DNA from: UMGS172 sp045546915
GTDB taxonomy: Bacteria; Bacillota; Clostridia; Oscillospirales; Acutalibacteraceae
Assembly (NCBI GenBank): GCA_045546915.1
Contig: JAZQDU010000027.1
Location: 186,001 to 250,000 of the forward strand
Direction of reading: 5' to 3'
Length of the DNA: 64,000 nucleotides
The notes under the pieces are model-generated. The model was given only the letters and a program-made list of their open reading frames with translations. It was not told where the DNA came from and made no database searches. A program made the position numbers and the translations under genes. Position 1 is the stretch's first letter. Each line of letters begins with the position of its first letter. Below are positions 1 through 8,773 of the stretch, one piece after another.

Positions 1-53
1 AAATATGGAAATTTTGGGCAGAGTTATAGGAAGTTACAGAAAGTATTAATGTT

Positions 54-503
54 ATGAAAAAAATTGAAATATTTACCGACGGCGCGTGCTCAGGTAATCC
101 CGGCCCAGGGGGATGGGGCGCAATTTTGCGCTACAACGACAATGAAAAAGAGCTTTCGGGCGGAGATTTAAGCACCACCAATAACCGAATGGAACTTACC
201 GCATGCATAGAAGCGTTATCGGCTCTTAAGATGCCTTGCGAAGTGACGCTTACTACCGACTCACAATACGTTGTAAACGGCATCACAAAAGGTTGGGCTG
301 AAAGTTGGCGGAACAACGGATGGATTAAAGGCGACAAAAAACCCGCTTTAAATTCTGACCTGTGGGAACAACTACTTAATCTTACCGAAACACACAAAGT
401 AACGTTCAACTGGATAAAGGGTCATGCCGGGCACACGGAAAACGAACGCTGTGACGCACTTGCAGTGCAATTTTACAAAAATTTACAAAAGACCGACTTG
501 TAA
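54..503 (+). CDS. rnhA: Ribonuclease HI
   Basis: Endonuclease that cuts the RNA strand of RNA-DNA hybrids in the cytoplasm (primer and R-loop removal). The 149-residue length is normal for bacterial RNase HI. The four acidic active-site positions are visible: Asp in FTDGACSGNPG (about residue 9), Glu in NNRMELTA (about 47), Asp in TTDSQYV (about 68) and Asp in ENERCDALA (about 133). The ribosome binding site is weak (AGAAAG a little upstream). The stop codon lies in the loop of an intrinsic terminator, so the gene is the end of its transcript; whatever precedes it is outside the window. Confidence 0.95.
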   Translation: MKKIEIFTDGACSGNPGPGGWGAILRYNDNEKELSGGDLSTTNNRMELTACIEALSALKMPCEVTLTTDSQYVVNGITKGWAESWRNNGWIKGDKKPALNSDLWEQLLNLTETHKVTFNWIKGHAGHTENERCDALAVQFYKNLQKTDL

Positions 504-516
504 TGTCGGTCTTTTT
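487..516 (+). terminator. Intrinsic terminator of rnhA
   Basis: Inverted repeat AAAAGACCGAC / GTCGGTCTTTTT with a 7-base loop that contains the rnhA stop codon, ending in a run of five T. Confidence 0.85.
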
Positions 517-532
517 ATGTTAATATACCGTT

Positions 533-588
533 GTCAGTTCGCAAAATCCTGACTAAGAGAAAATTCTCTTAAATCAAAACTACGGAGG
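533..588 (+). promoter_or_regulatory. Candidate preQ1-I riboswitch (variant) in the queT leader
   Basis: A 5-bp stem GTCAG (533-537) / CTGAC (549-553) closes the loop TTCGCAAAATC, close to the preQ1-I loop pattern (UUC...A-rich...C). A later A-rich tail TCAAAAC (574-580) runs into TACGGAGG, the ribosome binding site. Loop bases TTCG could pair with CGGA of the tail, which would hide the Shine-Dalgarno sequence, as in translational preQ1 switches. Between the aptamer stem and the tail sits an extra perfect hairpin, TAAGAGAA (554-561) / TTCTCTTA (564-571), which a standard preQ1-I does not have. The downstream gene is a QueT-like queuosine-precursor transporter, which supports the call. A covariance-model search is needed to confirm it. 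Confidence 0.5.
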
Positions 589-596
589 AAAATTTA

Positions 597-1106
597 ATGA
601 AAAAACAAAGCCCCTCGCGGTATATTATTACCGCGGCGCTGATTGCATCGTCATACACAGCGCTAACCTACCTTTCGTCAGCCTTTGGCCTTGCATATTC
701 AGGCATGCAATTTCGCTTGTCTGAGACACTCAATGTTCTTGCTGCATTCACGCCCGCCACAATACCTGGGCTCACCATTGGATGTGTGCTAAGCAACATC
801 GCAAGTCCTTTCGGTATAATCGACATTGTACTTGGCGCCATTGCAACACTGCTCTCTGCGATTACTATCAGGATTATATCTAAAACAAAGATTAAACACC
901 CTGCATTTTTTATGGCTCTTCCGCCAGCGATTTTAAACGGTCTTGTTGTTGGACTGCAAACAGCACTCTTTACCACAGACAGTGCACGACTAACCATATT
1001 TGCAATTTCCTTTATACAAGTATTTATAAGCGAAATTGTTATTTGCATGGCACTCGGCATTCCGTTTTATAAAATATTAAAACATAAATTTAAAAAATTA
1101 TTTTAA
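597..1106 (+). CDS. queT: QueT-family ECF transporter S component (queuosine precursor uptake)
   Basis: Integral membrane substrate-binding subunit of an energy-coupling-factor transporter. The 169-residue protein has about five to six hydrophobic segments and the family's signature region FRLSETLNVLAAFTPATIPGL (about residues 38-58) followed by a GxxLSNIASPFGIIDI stretch. QueT proteins are thought to bind preQ0/preQ1-type precursors and work with a shared EcfA/EcfA'/EcfT module encoded elsewhere; none is in this window. The strong site ACGGAGGAAAATTTAATG fixes the start. A candidate preQ1 riboswitch occupies the leader, which agrees with the substrate inferred from family membership. It is a single-gene transcript between two terminators. 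Confidence 0.8.
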   Translation: MKKQSPSRYIITAALIASSYTALTYLSSAFGLAYSGMQFRLSETLNVLAAFTPATIPGLTIGCVLSNIASPFGIIDIVLGAIATLLSAITIRIISKTKIKHPAFFMALPPAILNGLVVGLQTALFTTDSARLTIFAISFIQVFISEIVICMALGIPFYKILKHKFKKLF

Positions 1107-1108
1107 AA

Positions 1109-1136
1109 AAAGCGCTTCGGTTGCCCGAAGCGCTTT
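1109..1136. terminator. Bidirectional terminator between queT and the surface protein gene
   Basis: AAAGCGCTTCGG (1109-1120) pairs with CCGAAGCGCTTT (1125-1136). It is A-rich on the left and T-rich on the right, and lies between convergent genes, so it can end both transcripts. Confidence 0.8.
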
Positions 1137-1155
1137 AATTTATATTATAGGAGTA

Positions 1156-4100
1156 TTATTTCGAAAAAACCTTCTTACCTGTGACAAGAAGTGCACCGGC
1201 AGACAGAACAATGAATGCGAGAATGATGATGGGGTTGACCGATGAATCTCCGGTAGGAGCAGAACCGGTCGAAGCAGAACCAGTATAGCCTTTGAGGGTA
1301 ACGGTGATATCATCAAAGTAAATATCGCATCCTGCAGGTGTACCTATTGCAATATAAGGAGTAACAGCCTCAAATGTGAAGCTCAACTGTTGCCACTCGC
1401 CTTCCTTAAGGTCAGCAAAGTTAGCAATAATGCCTCCGTTACCAGCTGCAGATACACTCGTAAATGAGTTCATGTTCATAAGGGTAATAGCACCGGTATC
1501 GGTTGAGATAGCGGTGGGTTTAACCCAAAGTTTAACGGTATAAGTATCGCCTATATTAAGAGCAAGGTCTGCACTTCTCATAAGAGTAAATGCCTGAACG
1601 CCTGCAGTAGCACCGTTGCGGAAGAGCGAGAATTTACCACCGCGGATATTGGCTGCATCGTATCCTTCAGAAATCATTGAATACAGGTTATATCCTAAAG
1701 AAATACCCATCTGAGCAACGCTGGCAGGATAACTCTCAAAATCTTCCTCGAACTTACCAAGCTGCCACTTAGCATGGAGGAGAACGGTCTCAGAACCGTA
1801 AACAGTCTCGGTGAAGCGAGTTGTGTATGCGCCATCGGTGTACCAACCTAAGAACTTATAACCAGGTTTAGTGGGTGTAGGAAGGGTGATTTTGCTGCCT
1901 TCTTCACCTGATATAGCAGCCATAGCCTTACCGCCATAAGTATTGAAACGAATAGCTGAACCATAAATGTTCATATCGTTTTCAGGGGTGGAAATAATAA
2001 CATCGTCAAAGTAAACGTATGCGTCACCTGTACAGCAAAGCGATAAAACATTATGCTTTGATGTAGCATCTTCAGCAAGAGTGGCAGTAAACTTAATAGA
2101 AGCCTGTTCCCAGCCGTTAGTTGCGCCAGTGTAAAGGAAGTAACCATCCTGCTGTCTGTAATTGGTCCATGTATTACCTTCATGTGAAAGGTAGATATGA
2201 ATCTTACCCTGAGACTTAAAGTTAGTTACTTTATACTTGAACGAAATGGTATACTCAGCGCCTTCATAAGCTCTGATTAATTTACCGTCTTTCTGGAACA
2301 TTGCACGTGCTGTAGCACCCGGTTCCTTATTAGCACCTGTATCAAGACAGTGGAGAAGTGTTTTATTACCGTTATCCTCGGTTACGAGTGTGAAACGGTC
2401 AGACTTCTGACTACCGGTAGGAATAGTATAATCCTCATAGTCAATCAAAGTACCATGGCTCTTCCACTTAGCAAACAGGATAACGCTCTCGCTCGGAGCA
2501 GATTTAAGGTTAACGGGTTTAGTGAAGTTGCGGTCGAGATACCAACCCAAGAAGGTCTGGTTATCAGCAACAGGATTCTCCGGCATGCCAAGGATAGCCT
2601 GACCGGCGAATGCAACTATTGTACCAACGTTTGCATCATATTCCTCAACATTGGTTCTAAATCCGATTTCAACAACACCCGGTTTAAGAGACCATGTTGC
2701 ATATGCATTTATAAGACCTGCTGGAATCTTGGTAGAACCATTAAGGTCGTAAGAAGTAGTAACAGCCTCTTCGCCCTCACCGGTAGTAACATCATATTTC
2801 CAACCGGTAAAGTTATAGCCGTATCTTGAAGGTGCGGGAAGATCAGCAACAGTTGTGCCAACTTCTACGGTCATAGGCTCGCACTCGTCACCGCCCTTAG
2901 CATCGAACAATATAATAGTATCTTCACCCGTTGTAGAATGAGTTTTAATACGAATATTATCGAAGAGAACTGCTGTTGCAAATTCTTCAGGACAGTTAGT
3001 AGAGTTAAAGAGGCCTAAACCAAGGCTCGAATAATCAGTAGCGGTATCATTAGCAATAAAGGTATACTCTACGTGCTTGAAACCTGCTGCTACATCGTCA
3101 TCACGGTAGTTAAACTCGTCAAAAACAGCGATTTGTTTAACAGCACCCTTACCATCAGTGTTTACATAGTAGAGATACAACTTAGTCGGAGTCTCACTAT
3201 GCTCAACAAAATAGTCGAACTCAACGGTATAAATACCGCCGTTTACAACATTAAACTGCTTGATGCCATCATTAAACGAGAAATAATAATGACCGTTTTT
3301 GGCTTTAGAATGAGTAAGTCTGAAGTACTTATTGGTGTTATCGGCGTTAGCAAGGATTTCACCGCGGGTAACAAAACCGTTACCGCTGTTATAGGTGTAA
3401 TCGTTAACGTCTCCGCTCCATTTAAAGCCTTCACCTTCAACATCCTCAAAATCTATCACTACATCTTCAACAACAACCTTGGGAATATAAGGCTTAACAA
3501 CGATATTGTCGAAGTATACACTTGCAGTCTGAGGATTAGCATCCTGCTGAGCAAGGAAGATAAGATAAGGCATATCTTCTGTGCCGTTGAATGTAAAGTT
3601 GAATTTACCCTTTGTCCAATCTGTAGAGTTTGCAGTAATGTCAAAGGTTGTCATGGCTTCGGTTTTTTCACCTGCAGCACCGATGCCGGCCTTAGAAGCA
3701 GCTCTTACAGATACGGTAACCTTAGAGCCGTCAACATTTTTTGCAAGATATTCAAAACTTAAAGTATAAACCTTGCCGGGGATAAGTTTAAGACCGTCGG
3801 TAGCACCGGGAGCGCCCAAAGGTGCAAAGTGCATTGTTTTTCCGCCATGAATAGGAAGAATTGCAACTGCTTTATTGTCAGCACTAAGCGGGTCAGCAAC
3901 CTCAGCCATATAACTATCGTTGGTTGCGTTAGGCTTAAACACACCGCCGTCAACATCTGCGGTAGTGCCATCATACTTAGCATAAAGTTTAGTAGCAGTT
4001 ATCGAGTACAATTCATACTTTTTGGTAAGCGTTGCATCATACCAACCAAGGAAACTTGCAGTAGCAATGCTGGGGAGTTTTTCACCGATTTTAGCGGTTA

Positions 4101-4962
4101 CAACCTGCTCCTCACCCTTATTGTTAAGGGTATAATTCTGCTCAGAAATTTCCCTGATGATAATATCATCCATATAAAACTTACCTCTGTCGTAGTTACC
4201 GTCACCAACGGTAAAGAGAACATACGGATAAGAATCTTTTGCATCTTTTTCAGCAACAGTAAAGATTAAGCTTGCCTCAGTCCAACTGCTGGAATAGTCA
4301 AAAAATGACTTGGTAATAGAAGTCTTATTACCCGACTGACCAACACCTACATCACCGGCAATGTAAATACCAAGCTGTATACCGCGGTCGTTAGGCTGAG
4401 CACCTCTGGTTGCCATATATTTAAAGCTGACAACGTACTGTTTTCCAACAGTATACTTAAAGCCTGTGTTACTTCCGGGATAAGCCTCAACAGCAGTGCT
4501 GATAGTGTTAGTACCGCCGTAAAGCTGGTCACCCAAAAGAACTTTATTATTAGGATTAAACGGGTCTTCAACAATTTGGAAAGCACCTAAAGATTTCTCA
4601 ACACCAAAAGTGCCGTTAGGATTATAAACGCCCAACAAGTTAGGGTCGGTATAATCAAAAGTTGCAGAAACACCGTCATACTTTGCGTACAAAGTAGTGT
4701 CATCCCCTGCGACCTTAACTTCGTTTGTGAAGTTAATGTCATCATACCAACCAAGGAACAATACGCCTTCGGCAGGTACTTCGGGTGCGGGAATGGTAGC
4801 ACCCTTAGCGAGGTTGATCGTATACTCAACACCGTTGTTATACAATGTGTAATCTGTACCGGCTGCACTTGCAGTACCCACGAACGAAACTACACATAAA
4901 GACAGCAGCATCGAAAGAACACAAACAACACTTATCGCTTTTTTGAAAGCACGGGTTTTCAT
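1156..4962 (-). CDS. Large secreted surface protein with alternating InlB-like repeats and carbohydrate-binding-like modules
   Basis: About 1268 residues from the start at 4962, chosen because AGAGG lies upstream of MKTRAFKK and a signal peptide follows directly; the longer reading adds 19 unlikely residues. After the signal peptide (to about residue 34, ASA-AG) two module types alternate. Five InlB/Listeria-Bacteroides-type repeats with the FLGWY and LYAKW/YDG signature lie near residues 35-97, 276-332, 686-765, 766-842 and 1008-1072. Five beta-sandwich modules resembling CBM4/9, each ending in a YFDDIxV-type strand, lie near 98-275, 333-505, 506-685, 843-1007 and 1073-1233. The C-terminus has PTGDS, a hydrophobic span and a KKVFSK tail, like a sortase-type or membrane anchor. 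There is no catalytic domain. It follows the solute-binding lipoprotein gene, so a role in holding glycan at the cell surface is inferred. Confidence 0.75.
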   Translation of the reverse strand: MKTRAFKKAISVVCVLSMLLSLCVVSFVGTASAAGTDYTLYNNGVEYTINLAKGATIPAPEVPAEGVLFLGWYDDINFTNEVKVAGDDTTLYAKYDGVSATFDYTDPNLLGVYNPNGTFGVEKSLGAFQIVEDPFNPNNKVLLGDQLYGGTNTISTAVEAYPGSNTGFKYTVGKQYVVSFKYMATRGAQPNDRGIQLGIYIAGDVGVGQSGNKTSITKSFFDYSSSWTEASLIFTVAEKDAKDSYPYVLFTVGDGNYDRGKFYMDDIIIREISEQNYTLNNKGEEQVVTAKIGEKLPSIATASFLGWYDATLTKKYELYSITATKLYAKYDGTTADVDGGVFKPNATNDSYMAEVADPLSADNKAVAILPIHGGKTMHFAPLGAPGATDGLKLIPGKVYTLSFEYLAKNVDGSKVTVSVRAASKAGIGAAGEKTEAMTTFDITANSTDWTKGKFNFTFNGTEDMPYLIFLAQQDANPQTASVYFDNIVVKPYIPKVVVEDVVIDFEDVEGEGFKWSGDVNDYTYNSGNGFVTRGEILANADNTNKYFRLTHSKAKNGHYYFSFNDGIKQFNVVNGGIYTVEFDYFVEHSETPTKLYLYYVNTDGKGAVKQIAVFDEFNYRDDDVAAGFKHVEYTFIANDTATDYSSLGLGLFNSTNCPEEFATAVLFDNIRIKTHSTTGEDTIILFDAKGGDECEPMTVEVGTTVADLPAPSRYGYNFTGWKYDVTTGEGEEAVTTSYDLNGSTKIPAGLINAYATWSLKPGVVEIGFRTNVEEYDANVGTIVAFAGQAILGMPENPVADNQTFLGWYLDRNFTKPVNLKSAPSESVILFAKWKSHGTLIDYEDYTIPTGSQKSDRFTLVTEDNGNKTLLHCLDTGANKEPGATARAMFQKDGKLIRAYEGAEYTISFKYKVTNFKSQGKIHIYLSHEGNTWTNYRQQDGYFLYTGATNGWEQASIKFTATLAEDATSKHNVLSLCCTGDAYVYFDDVIISTPENDMNIYGSAIRFNTYGGKAMAAISGEEGSKITLPTPTKPGYKFLGWYTDGAYTTRFTETVYGSETVLLHAKWQLGKFEEDFESYPASVAQMGISLGYNLYSMISEGYDAANIRGGKFSLFRNGATAGVQAFTLMRSADLALNIGDTYTVKLWVKPTAISTDTGAITLMNMNSFTSVSAAGNGGIIANFADLKEGEWQQLSFTFEAVTPYIAIGTPAGCDIYFDDITVTLKGYTGSASTGSAPTGDSSVNPIIILAFIVLSAGALLVTGKKVFSK

Positions 4963-5000
4963 TGTTTTACCTCTTTCTTGAATGATTAAGCACGTACACA

Positions 5001-5027
5001 ACTCAAGGGTGGTAGCCACCCTTAAGT
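5001..5027 (-). other. Intercistronic stem-loop between solute-binding protein and surface protein genes
   Basis: ACTCAAGGGTGG (5001-5012) faces CCACCCTTAAGT (5016-5027) across a 3-base loop. No T run follows on the minus strand, so it is more likely an mRNA-stabilising or partial-attenuation hairpin than a full terminator. Such hairpins often follow solute-binding protein genes. Confidence 0.5.
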
Positions 5028-5048
5028 CGTTCGTGTTATTGCTGCTTA

Positions 5049-6440
5049 TTATTTATACTTGTTTTTAAGGTCCTGAATCATTTGGTTAGCCTTTTTAACA
5101 GCATCGTCAACCTTGTTAGAAACTGCATCAAGTTTAGTCTTAACGCCGCCGGGAACAACACGCTTAGCATCGCCGTTAAATACTGATTCGTCCTTTGCAC
5201 CTACAAAGGTACCGCAAACATCGTCGAAGTTGAAGTATTTTTCATCAGCATGACAGTCAGTAAGTTCGAAGTAGAAGTTACCTGCCTTATTGCTGATAAA
5301 GGTGTTGTTAAGGTCATAGTTAGCGGGGTCAAGCCAGTAGCGCAAGAAGTAACCTGCAGCATCGGCATTAGGAGCACCGGCTACGATACCATACATACGG
5401 TAGATAGCGGAAGTTTTACCCTTAGAACCATCCTCAAGAGCGGGGAGGTATGTAAAGCCGATATCATTAAAGTCCATATCCTTGAAGTATCCGGTATTCT
5501 TAAGACCGTAAACACCGGTGATGCAGATACCTGCTTTACCGTTTGCAAAGTCACCACGGCCGTTGCCGAGAAGACCCTGTTCTCTTACGCTGTTGTACCA
5601 CTGATAGGTCATAAGAAGTTCTTTCTTGTTAACACCGCTGGAGAAGGTAGCAGTTTTATAATCGTACATACAGAAAGATGCACCTGCCGAGTCACCCAAC
5701 ATATCAACCTCAAGAACACCACCAAAGTAATCGGGGCCTAAAGACTTGATTTCCTTCATGGCTTTTTCCATGGTAGCCCAAGTCCAGTTGCCTTGTTCAT
5801 AGTACTGTTCAGGAGTGGTGAAACCGTTTTCCTCAAAAAGTTTCTTGTTGTAGAAAACAAGGTTAGAACCGGTCCAAGGAGAACCGATGGTGTTTACAAG
5901 GTAAACGTGACCGTCAATAGTACCGGTTTCAAGCAAAGACTTATGCCAAATAGGCTCGTCAAGGTTAACAGTAGAAACCTTGTCAATAGGAGCAGCTATC
6001 TGAAGAGTAAGGGGGAAGCTATCCTTACCTTCGTTGGTCTTGAATGCGTCGGGAATATCGTTCGAAGCAATACTTGTAATAATCTTCTCAACATAAAGAC
6101 CCTGGGTTACAGTGAACAACTCAACATTGAGTCCGGTGTCTCTGTAGAAGTTTGCAAGAGCATTGGCGCCCTCGGTCTTAGTGTGGTCAATCCAAGTTGC
6201 AAAACGAACGGTCTGACCTTTAATGCTATCCGAAATGGTTGCATAAGGGTCAAAGCCAGCCCACTCACCGGTATAATTTCCGGTTGTTGCACTAACTACT
6301 GGATCGTCGTTAGAAACAACCTTATTGGCCGGTGCGGCTGTAGAATCAGTTCCGGTGCTGCCGCTACAAGCAGACAAAGCACATACCAACATCGCAAACG
6401 CAAAGATGGCACAGATGATTCTCTTCAAATTGGTTTTCAT
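5049..6440 (-). CDS. ABC sugar transporter solute-binding lipoprotein (SBP family 1)
   Basis: Extracellular sugar or oligosaccharide receptor that delivers substrate to membrane permeases. The 463-residue protein has a lipoprotein signal with a lipobox ending at Cys25 (ALSAC), then a Ser/Thr/Ala-rich linker. The two-lobed fold is suggested by VRFATWIDHTKTEGANALANFYRDTG near residue 80 and a NLVFYNKKLFEENGF segment near 210, both typical of family 1 solute-binding proteins. The start has AGGAGG eight bases upstream. A promoter precedes it, separate from the long operon to its right, so it can be expressed above the permeases. The nearest permease pair is 6771-8758. The substrate is unknown; the GH16 gene in the island hints at beta-glucan or a related glycan. 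Confidence 0.85.
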   Translation of the reverse strand: MKTNLKRIICAIFAFAMLVCALSACSGSTGTDSTAAPANKVVSNDDPVVSATTGNYTGEWAGFDPYATISDSIKGQTVRFATWIDHTKTEGANALANFYRDTGLNVELFTVTQGLYVEKIITSIASNDIPDAFKTNEGKDSFPLTLQIAAPIDKVSTVNLDEPIWHKSLLETGTIDGHVYLVNTIGSPWTGSNLVFYNKKLFEENGFTTPEQYYEQGNWTWATMEKAMKEIKSLGPDYFGGVLEVDMLGDSAGASFCMYDYKTATFSSGVNKKELLMTYQWYNSVREQGLLGNGRGDFANGKAGICITGVYGLKNTGYFKDMDFNDIGFTYLPALEDGSKGKTSAIYRMYGIVAGAPNADAAGYFLRYWLDPANYDLNNTFISNKAGNFYFELTDCHADEKYFNFDDVCGTFVGAKDESVFNGDAKRVVPGGVKTKLDAVSNKVDDAVKKANQMIQDLKNKYK

Positions 6441-6496
6441 CGAAATTTCCTCCTAAGAAATTATTTAATAATACAGCAGAAAAGACGCCAAAGCCT

Positions 6497-6527
6497 GCCC
6501 AACCACACCCTCAAAAGTGGTTTGGGC
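6497..6527 (-). other. Hairpin in the leader of the solute-binding lipoprotein gene
   Basis: GCCCAACCAC (6497-6506) can pair with GTGGTTTGGGC (6517-6527) with one bulged base, between the promoter and the start codon. No T run follows. It may stabilise the mRNA; no known riboswitch was recognised. Confidence 0.4.
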
Positions 6528-6563
6528 ACGCAAAGGGGACATTTTTGCCAATACTACATTTAT

Positions 6564-6592
6564 ATAATACCAAATCTTTGTGCAAGTTTCAA
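6564..6592 (-). promoter_or_regulatory. Sigma-A-type promoter for the solute-binding lipoprotein
   Basis: On the minus strand, -35 TTGAAA (6587-6592), a 17-bp spacer and -10 TATTAT (6564-6569), about 120 bases before the start codon at 6440. Confidence 0.6.
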
Positions 6593-6730
6593 TTAATTTC
6601 TTATCATTTTTACTGAAATATTGCACAAATTTGGAGGTGTTTTATTGTCTATAATAACACGAAACGCGACATAATTGACATTTTCTTCTTTTTTATGCTT
6701 GTTTTTTACTTATTATGCTTATAGTCACTT

Positions 6731-6761
6731 ATATCCCCTCGAGAAAATCTCAAGGGGATAT
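6731..6761. other. Strong hairpin after the second permease pair
   Basis: ATATCCCCTCGAGA (6731-6744) faces TCTCAAGGGGATAT (6748-6761), about 14 bp with one G-T pair. The T run lies on the plus-strand side, while the gene it follows is on the minus strand, so minus-strand termination would be inefficient. It may be a leaky attenuator or 3'-end stabiliser for the operon to its right. Confidence 0.45.
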
Positions 6762-6770
6762 TGTCTTTTT

Positions 6771-7790
6771 TTAACCGGTAATACCTACACGGTCAATACT
6801 CTTAACAAACTGTTTTTGGAGTATCATATACATTATAAGTACTGGAACGATAAACATTACACAAGCCGCCATAACAACTGCGATGGTTTCGGGGTTCTGC
6901 GGACTAAAGTCAACACCCATTATAGCACGCATTGTATCGGACTCGGTTACACGGTTAAGTCTAACCGCCAACGGCCAACTTTCAGCATAAAGGTACATAC
7001 TGGAAAGATAAAAGTCGTTCCAATGCCAAATAACCGAGAAAACGGTAACGGTCATTATTACAACACCCGAAGACGGAAGTGCAATACGCACGTATGTCTT
7101 AACAGGGCCTGCGCCGTCAATCCAGGCTGCCTCTTCAAGTTCCTTCGGCAATCCTTTGAAGAACTGAACATAGATATAAATTATAATACCTGCTCTGATA
7201 CCTACACCGAATATTGCCGGGAGGTAGAATGTCCATACCGAGTTGAGAACGTTTGCTCGAAGGTCGACGCCGGTAAAGTCATACACAAGTCCTAAAACGC
7301 CTAAAAAGTCGAGTTTTGCGTATGTAGTGACAATCGGTATCATCATCATCTGTGACGGAACAAGAATGAGCAAGAACATAAAGAATGTGAGAATCTTCTT
7401 CTCTTTAAATTCAAATCTTGCCAAGCCGTATGCGGCTACCGAACAACTTATAATCTGAATGGCTGCGGCAAAAAGTTCAAAAACAATGGTGTTAACGAGC
7501 GAACTGCCGTATTTAACCAACTCGGAAGCCATTTTGTAATGTTCAAAAGTTATCTCGGGAGTAATCCAGATAACGGTAGGATCCAAAAACGAGTTTCTTG
7601 TTCTTATCGAACTACTGAGCATGTAGAAAATAGGATACAAAATTATGTAGCCGATTGTAATAAGAACAACATAACGCATCAGCGAAAAGAAAACGCCGTT
7701 TGCCTTTAATACTGCTTTATAACGCGCTTCGGCACTGGAGTTTTTAACCTTTTGATAAAGGTTTTTTACATTTTCAATACCTTTAATCAT
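6771..7790 (-). CDS. Carbohydrate ABC transporter permease (MalG-type)
   Basis: Inner-membrane channel subunit of a carbohydrate uptake transporter. The 339-residue protein has a cytoplasmic N-terminus of about 35 residues, six predicted membrane spans and the EAA loop EEAAWIDGAGPVKTYVRIAL (about residues 220-239) that docks on the ATPase. The ending QKQFVKSIDRVGITG is close to the MalG consensus. It overlaps the MalF-type gene by one base, so the two are translationally coupled and should form a heterodimer. No ATPase gene is nearby; an MsmK-type shared ATPase elsewhere is expected. The substrate cannot be read from the sequence. Confidence 0.88.
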   Translation of the reverse strand: MIKGIENVKNLYQKVKNSSAEARYKAVLKANGVFFSLMRYVVLITIGYIILYPIFYMLSSSIRTRNSFLDPTVIWITPEITFEHYKMASELVKYGSSLVNTIVFELFAAAIQIISCSVAAYGLARFEFKEKKILTFFMFLLILVPSQMMMIPIVTTYAKLDFLGVLGLVYDFTGVDLRANVLNSVWTFYLPAIFGVGIRAGIIIYIYVQFFKGLPKELEEAAWIDGAGPVKTYVRIALPSSGVVIMTVTVFSVIWHWNDFYLSSMYLYAESWPLAVRLNRVTESDTMRAIMGVDFSPQNPETIAVVMAACVMFIVPVLIMYMILQKQFVKSIDRVGITG

Positions 7791-8758
7791 TAGCTCCTAC
7801 CTCCTGTATCCCAGCGTTTTAAGAAAATCTTTGAGTACAACAACATAATTATTGCCATCATTAAACCAACAACTACGAAGTACAACCAAAGCATAGCCGA
7901 TGCCGTACCGTATGTTGAAATGTTGCCCATGAAGACATAAGCGCGTTCCATAACCGCGTTGGTCTTATCGGTAATAAGCTCAACCATGGTGAAGATGATA
8001 ACAAGAATTAATGTTCTTGCAAGCATGGGAAGTGTTATAAACCAGAACTCCTCCCATTTGGTAGCGCCTTCAACCTTTGAAACTTCATAAAGCGAATCAG
8101 GTATAGACTGCATACCCGATATAAACAGAACTATCTGTATACCGCAACTCCAAATGAGGTTGAAAATGTTGTTGAGAAGTCCGCCGAAGAAATTACCTAT
8201 TGAGGGGGGCAACGACAACCAATTCATAATATCGGTGACGTTAACCATATTAGCGGCAAACGAATCAGAAACGCCTGAAGAAGAAAGTTCACTGCTGGTG
8301 GTACTGAAAAGATGCTGGATAACAACACCCGATGCAATTATAACCGGCAGGAAGTAAAGCGCTCTGAAAAAGAGTCTTCCTTTAAACTTCTGGTTAAGAA
8401 GCAAAGCAAGTATAAGACTCAATATAACGATTACCAAAACCGACGGGAGCATTGACGTTAATGTCAAGCTCATGCTTTTGGTAAACTCAGGGTCCTCCCT
8501 TAAAGCGTAATGGAAGTTTGCAAGGCCCGCAAATTCATACTCAAACTGACCAATAAACTTTACATTACAAAAAGCATAATAGAGTGATTTGATAATCGGC
8601 ACAAGGAAGAAAACCAAAAGGCCAATTTCCCAGTGGAGAACAAACATACGTCCGTATGTACTCTTTAACGATTCGATACTCTTATGTTTTTTAGGTTTCT
8701 TTGCTTTTACGCTTGCAGGCGCAACCTGTTCAACCGTATTAATTTGTTCTGTTGACAT
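7790..8758 (-). CDS. Sugar ABC transporter permease (MalF-type)
   Basis: Partner channel subunit, 322 residues with six membrane spans after a Lys-rich cytoplasmic head. A diverged EAA loop, YEVSKVEGATKWEEFWFITL, is near residue 220. The C-terminus ends in the membrane segment typical of short MalF-type permeases. It lies 15 bases downstream of the DUF5696-type lipoprotein gene and overlaps the MalG-type gene by one base. It shows only family-level resemblance to the second pair (13336-15232), so the two pairs are paralogous rather than a recent duplication. Confidence 0.86.
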   Translation of the reverse strand: MSTEQINTVEQVAPASVKAKKPKKHKSIESLKSTYGRMFVLHWEIGLLVFFLVPIIKSLYYAFCNVKFIGQFEYEFAGLANFHYALREDPEFTKSMSLTLTSMLPSVLVIVILSLILALLLNQKFKGRLFFRALYFLPVIIASGVVIQHLFSTTSSELSSSGVSDSFAANMVNVTDIMNWLSLPPSIGNFFGGLLNNIFNLIWSCGIQIVLFISGMQSIPDSLYEVSKVEGATKWEEFWFITLPMLARTLILVIIFTMVELITDKTNAVMERAYVFMGNISTYGTASAMLWLYFVVVGLMMAIIMLLYSKIFLKRWDTGGRS

Positions 8759-8773
8759 TCAGTTTACGCCTCC

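Noticed and set aside
2350..3762. Long open frames on the plus strand opposite the surface protein gene
   Set aside because: They are shadows of a repetitive, composition-biased gene; they lack ribosome binding sites and recognisable protein features.
6731..6761. Full intrinsic terminator for the permease operon
   Set aside because: The T run lies on the wrong side for minus-strand transcription, so it was kept only as a hairpin.
5250..7295. Plus-strand open frames opposite the solute-binding protein and permease genes
   Set aside because: No ribosome binding sites, no recognisable motifs, and the opposite strand has clear conserved genes.
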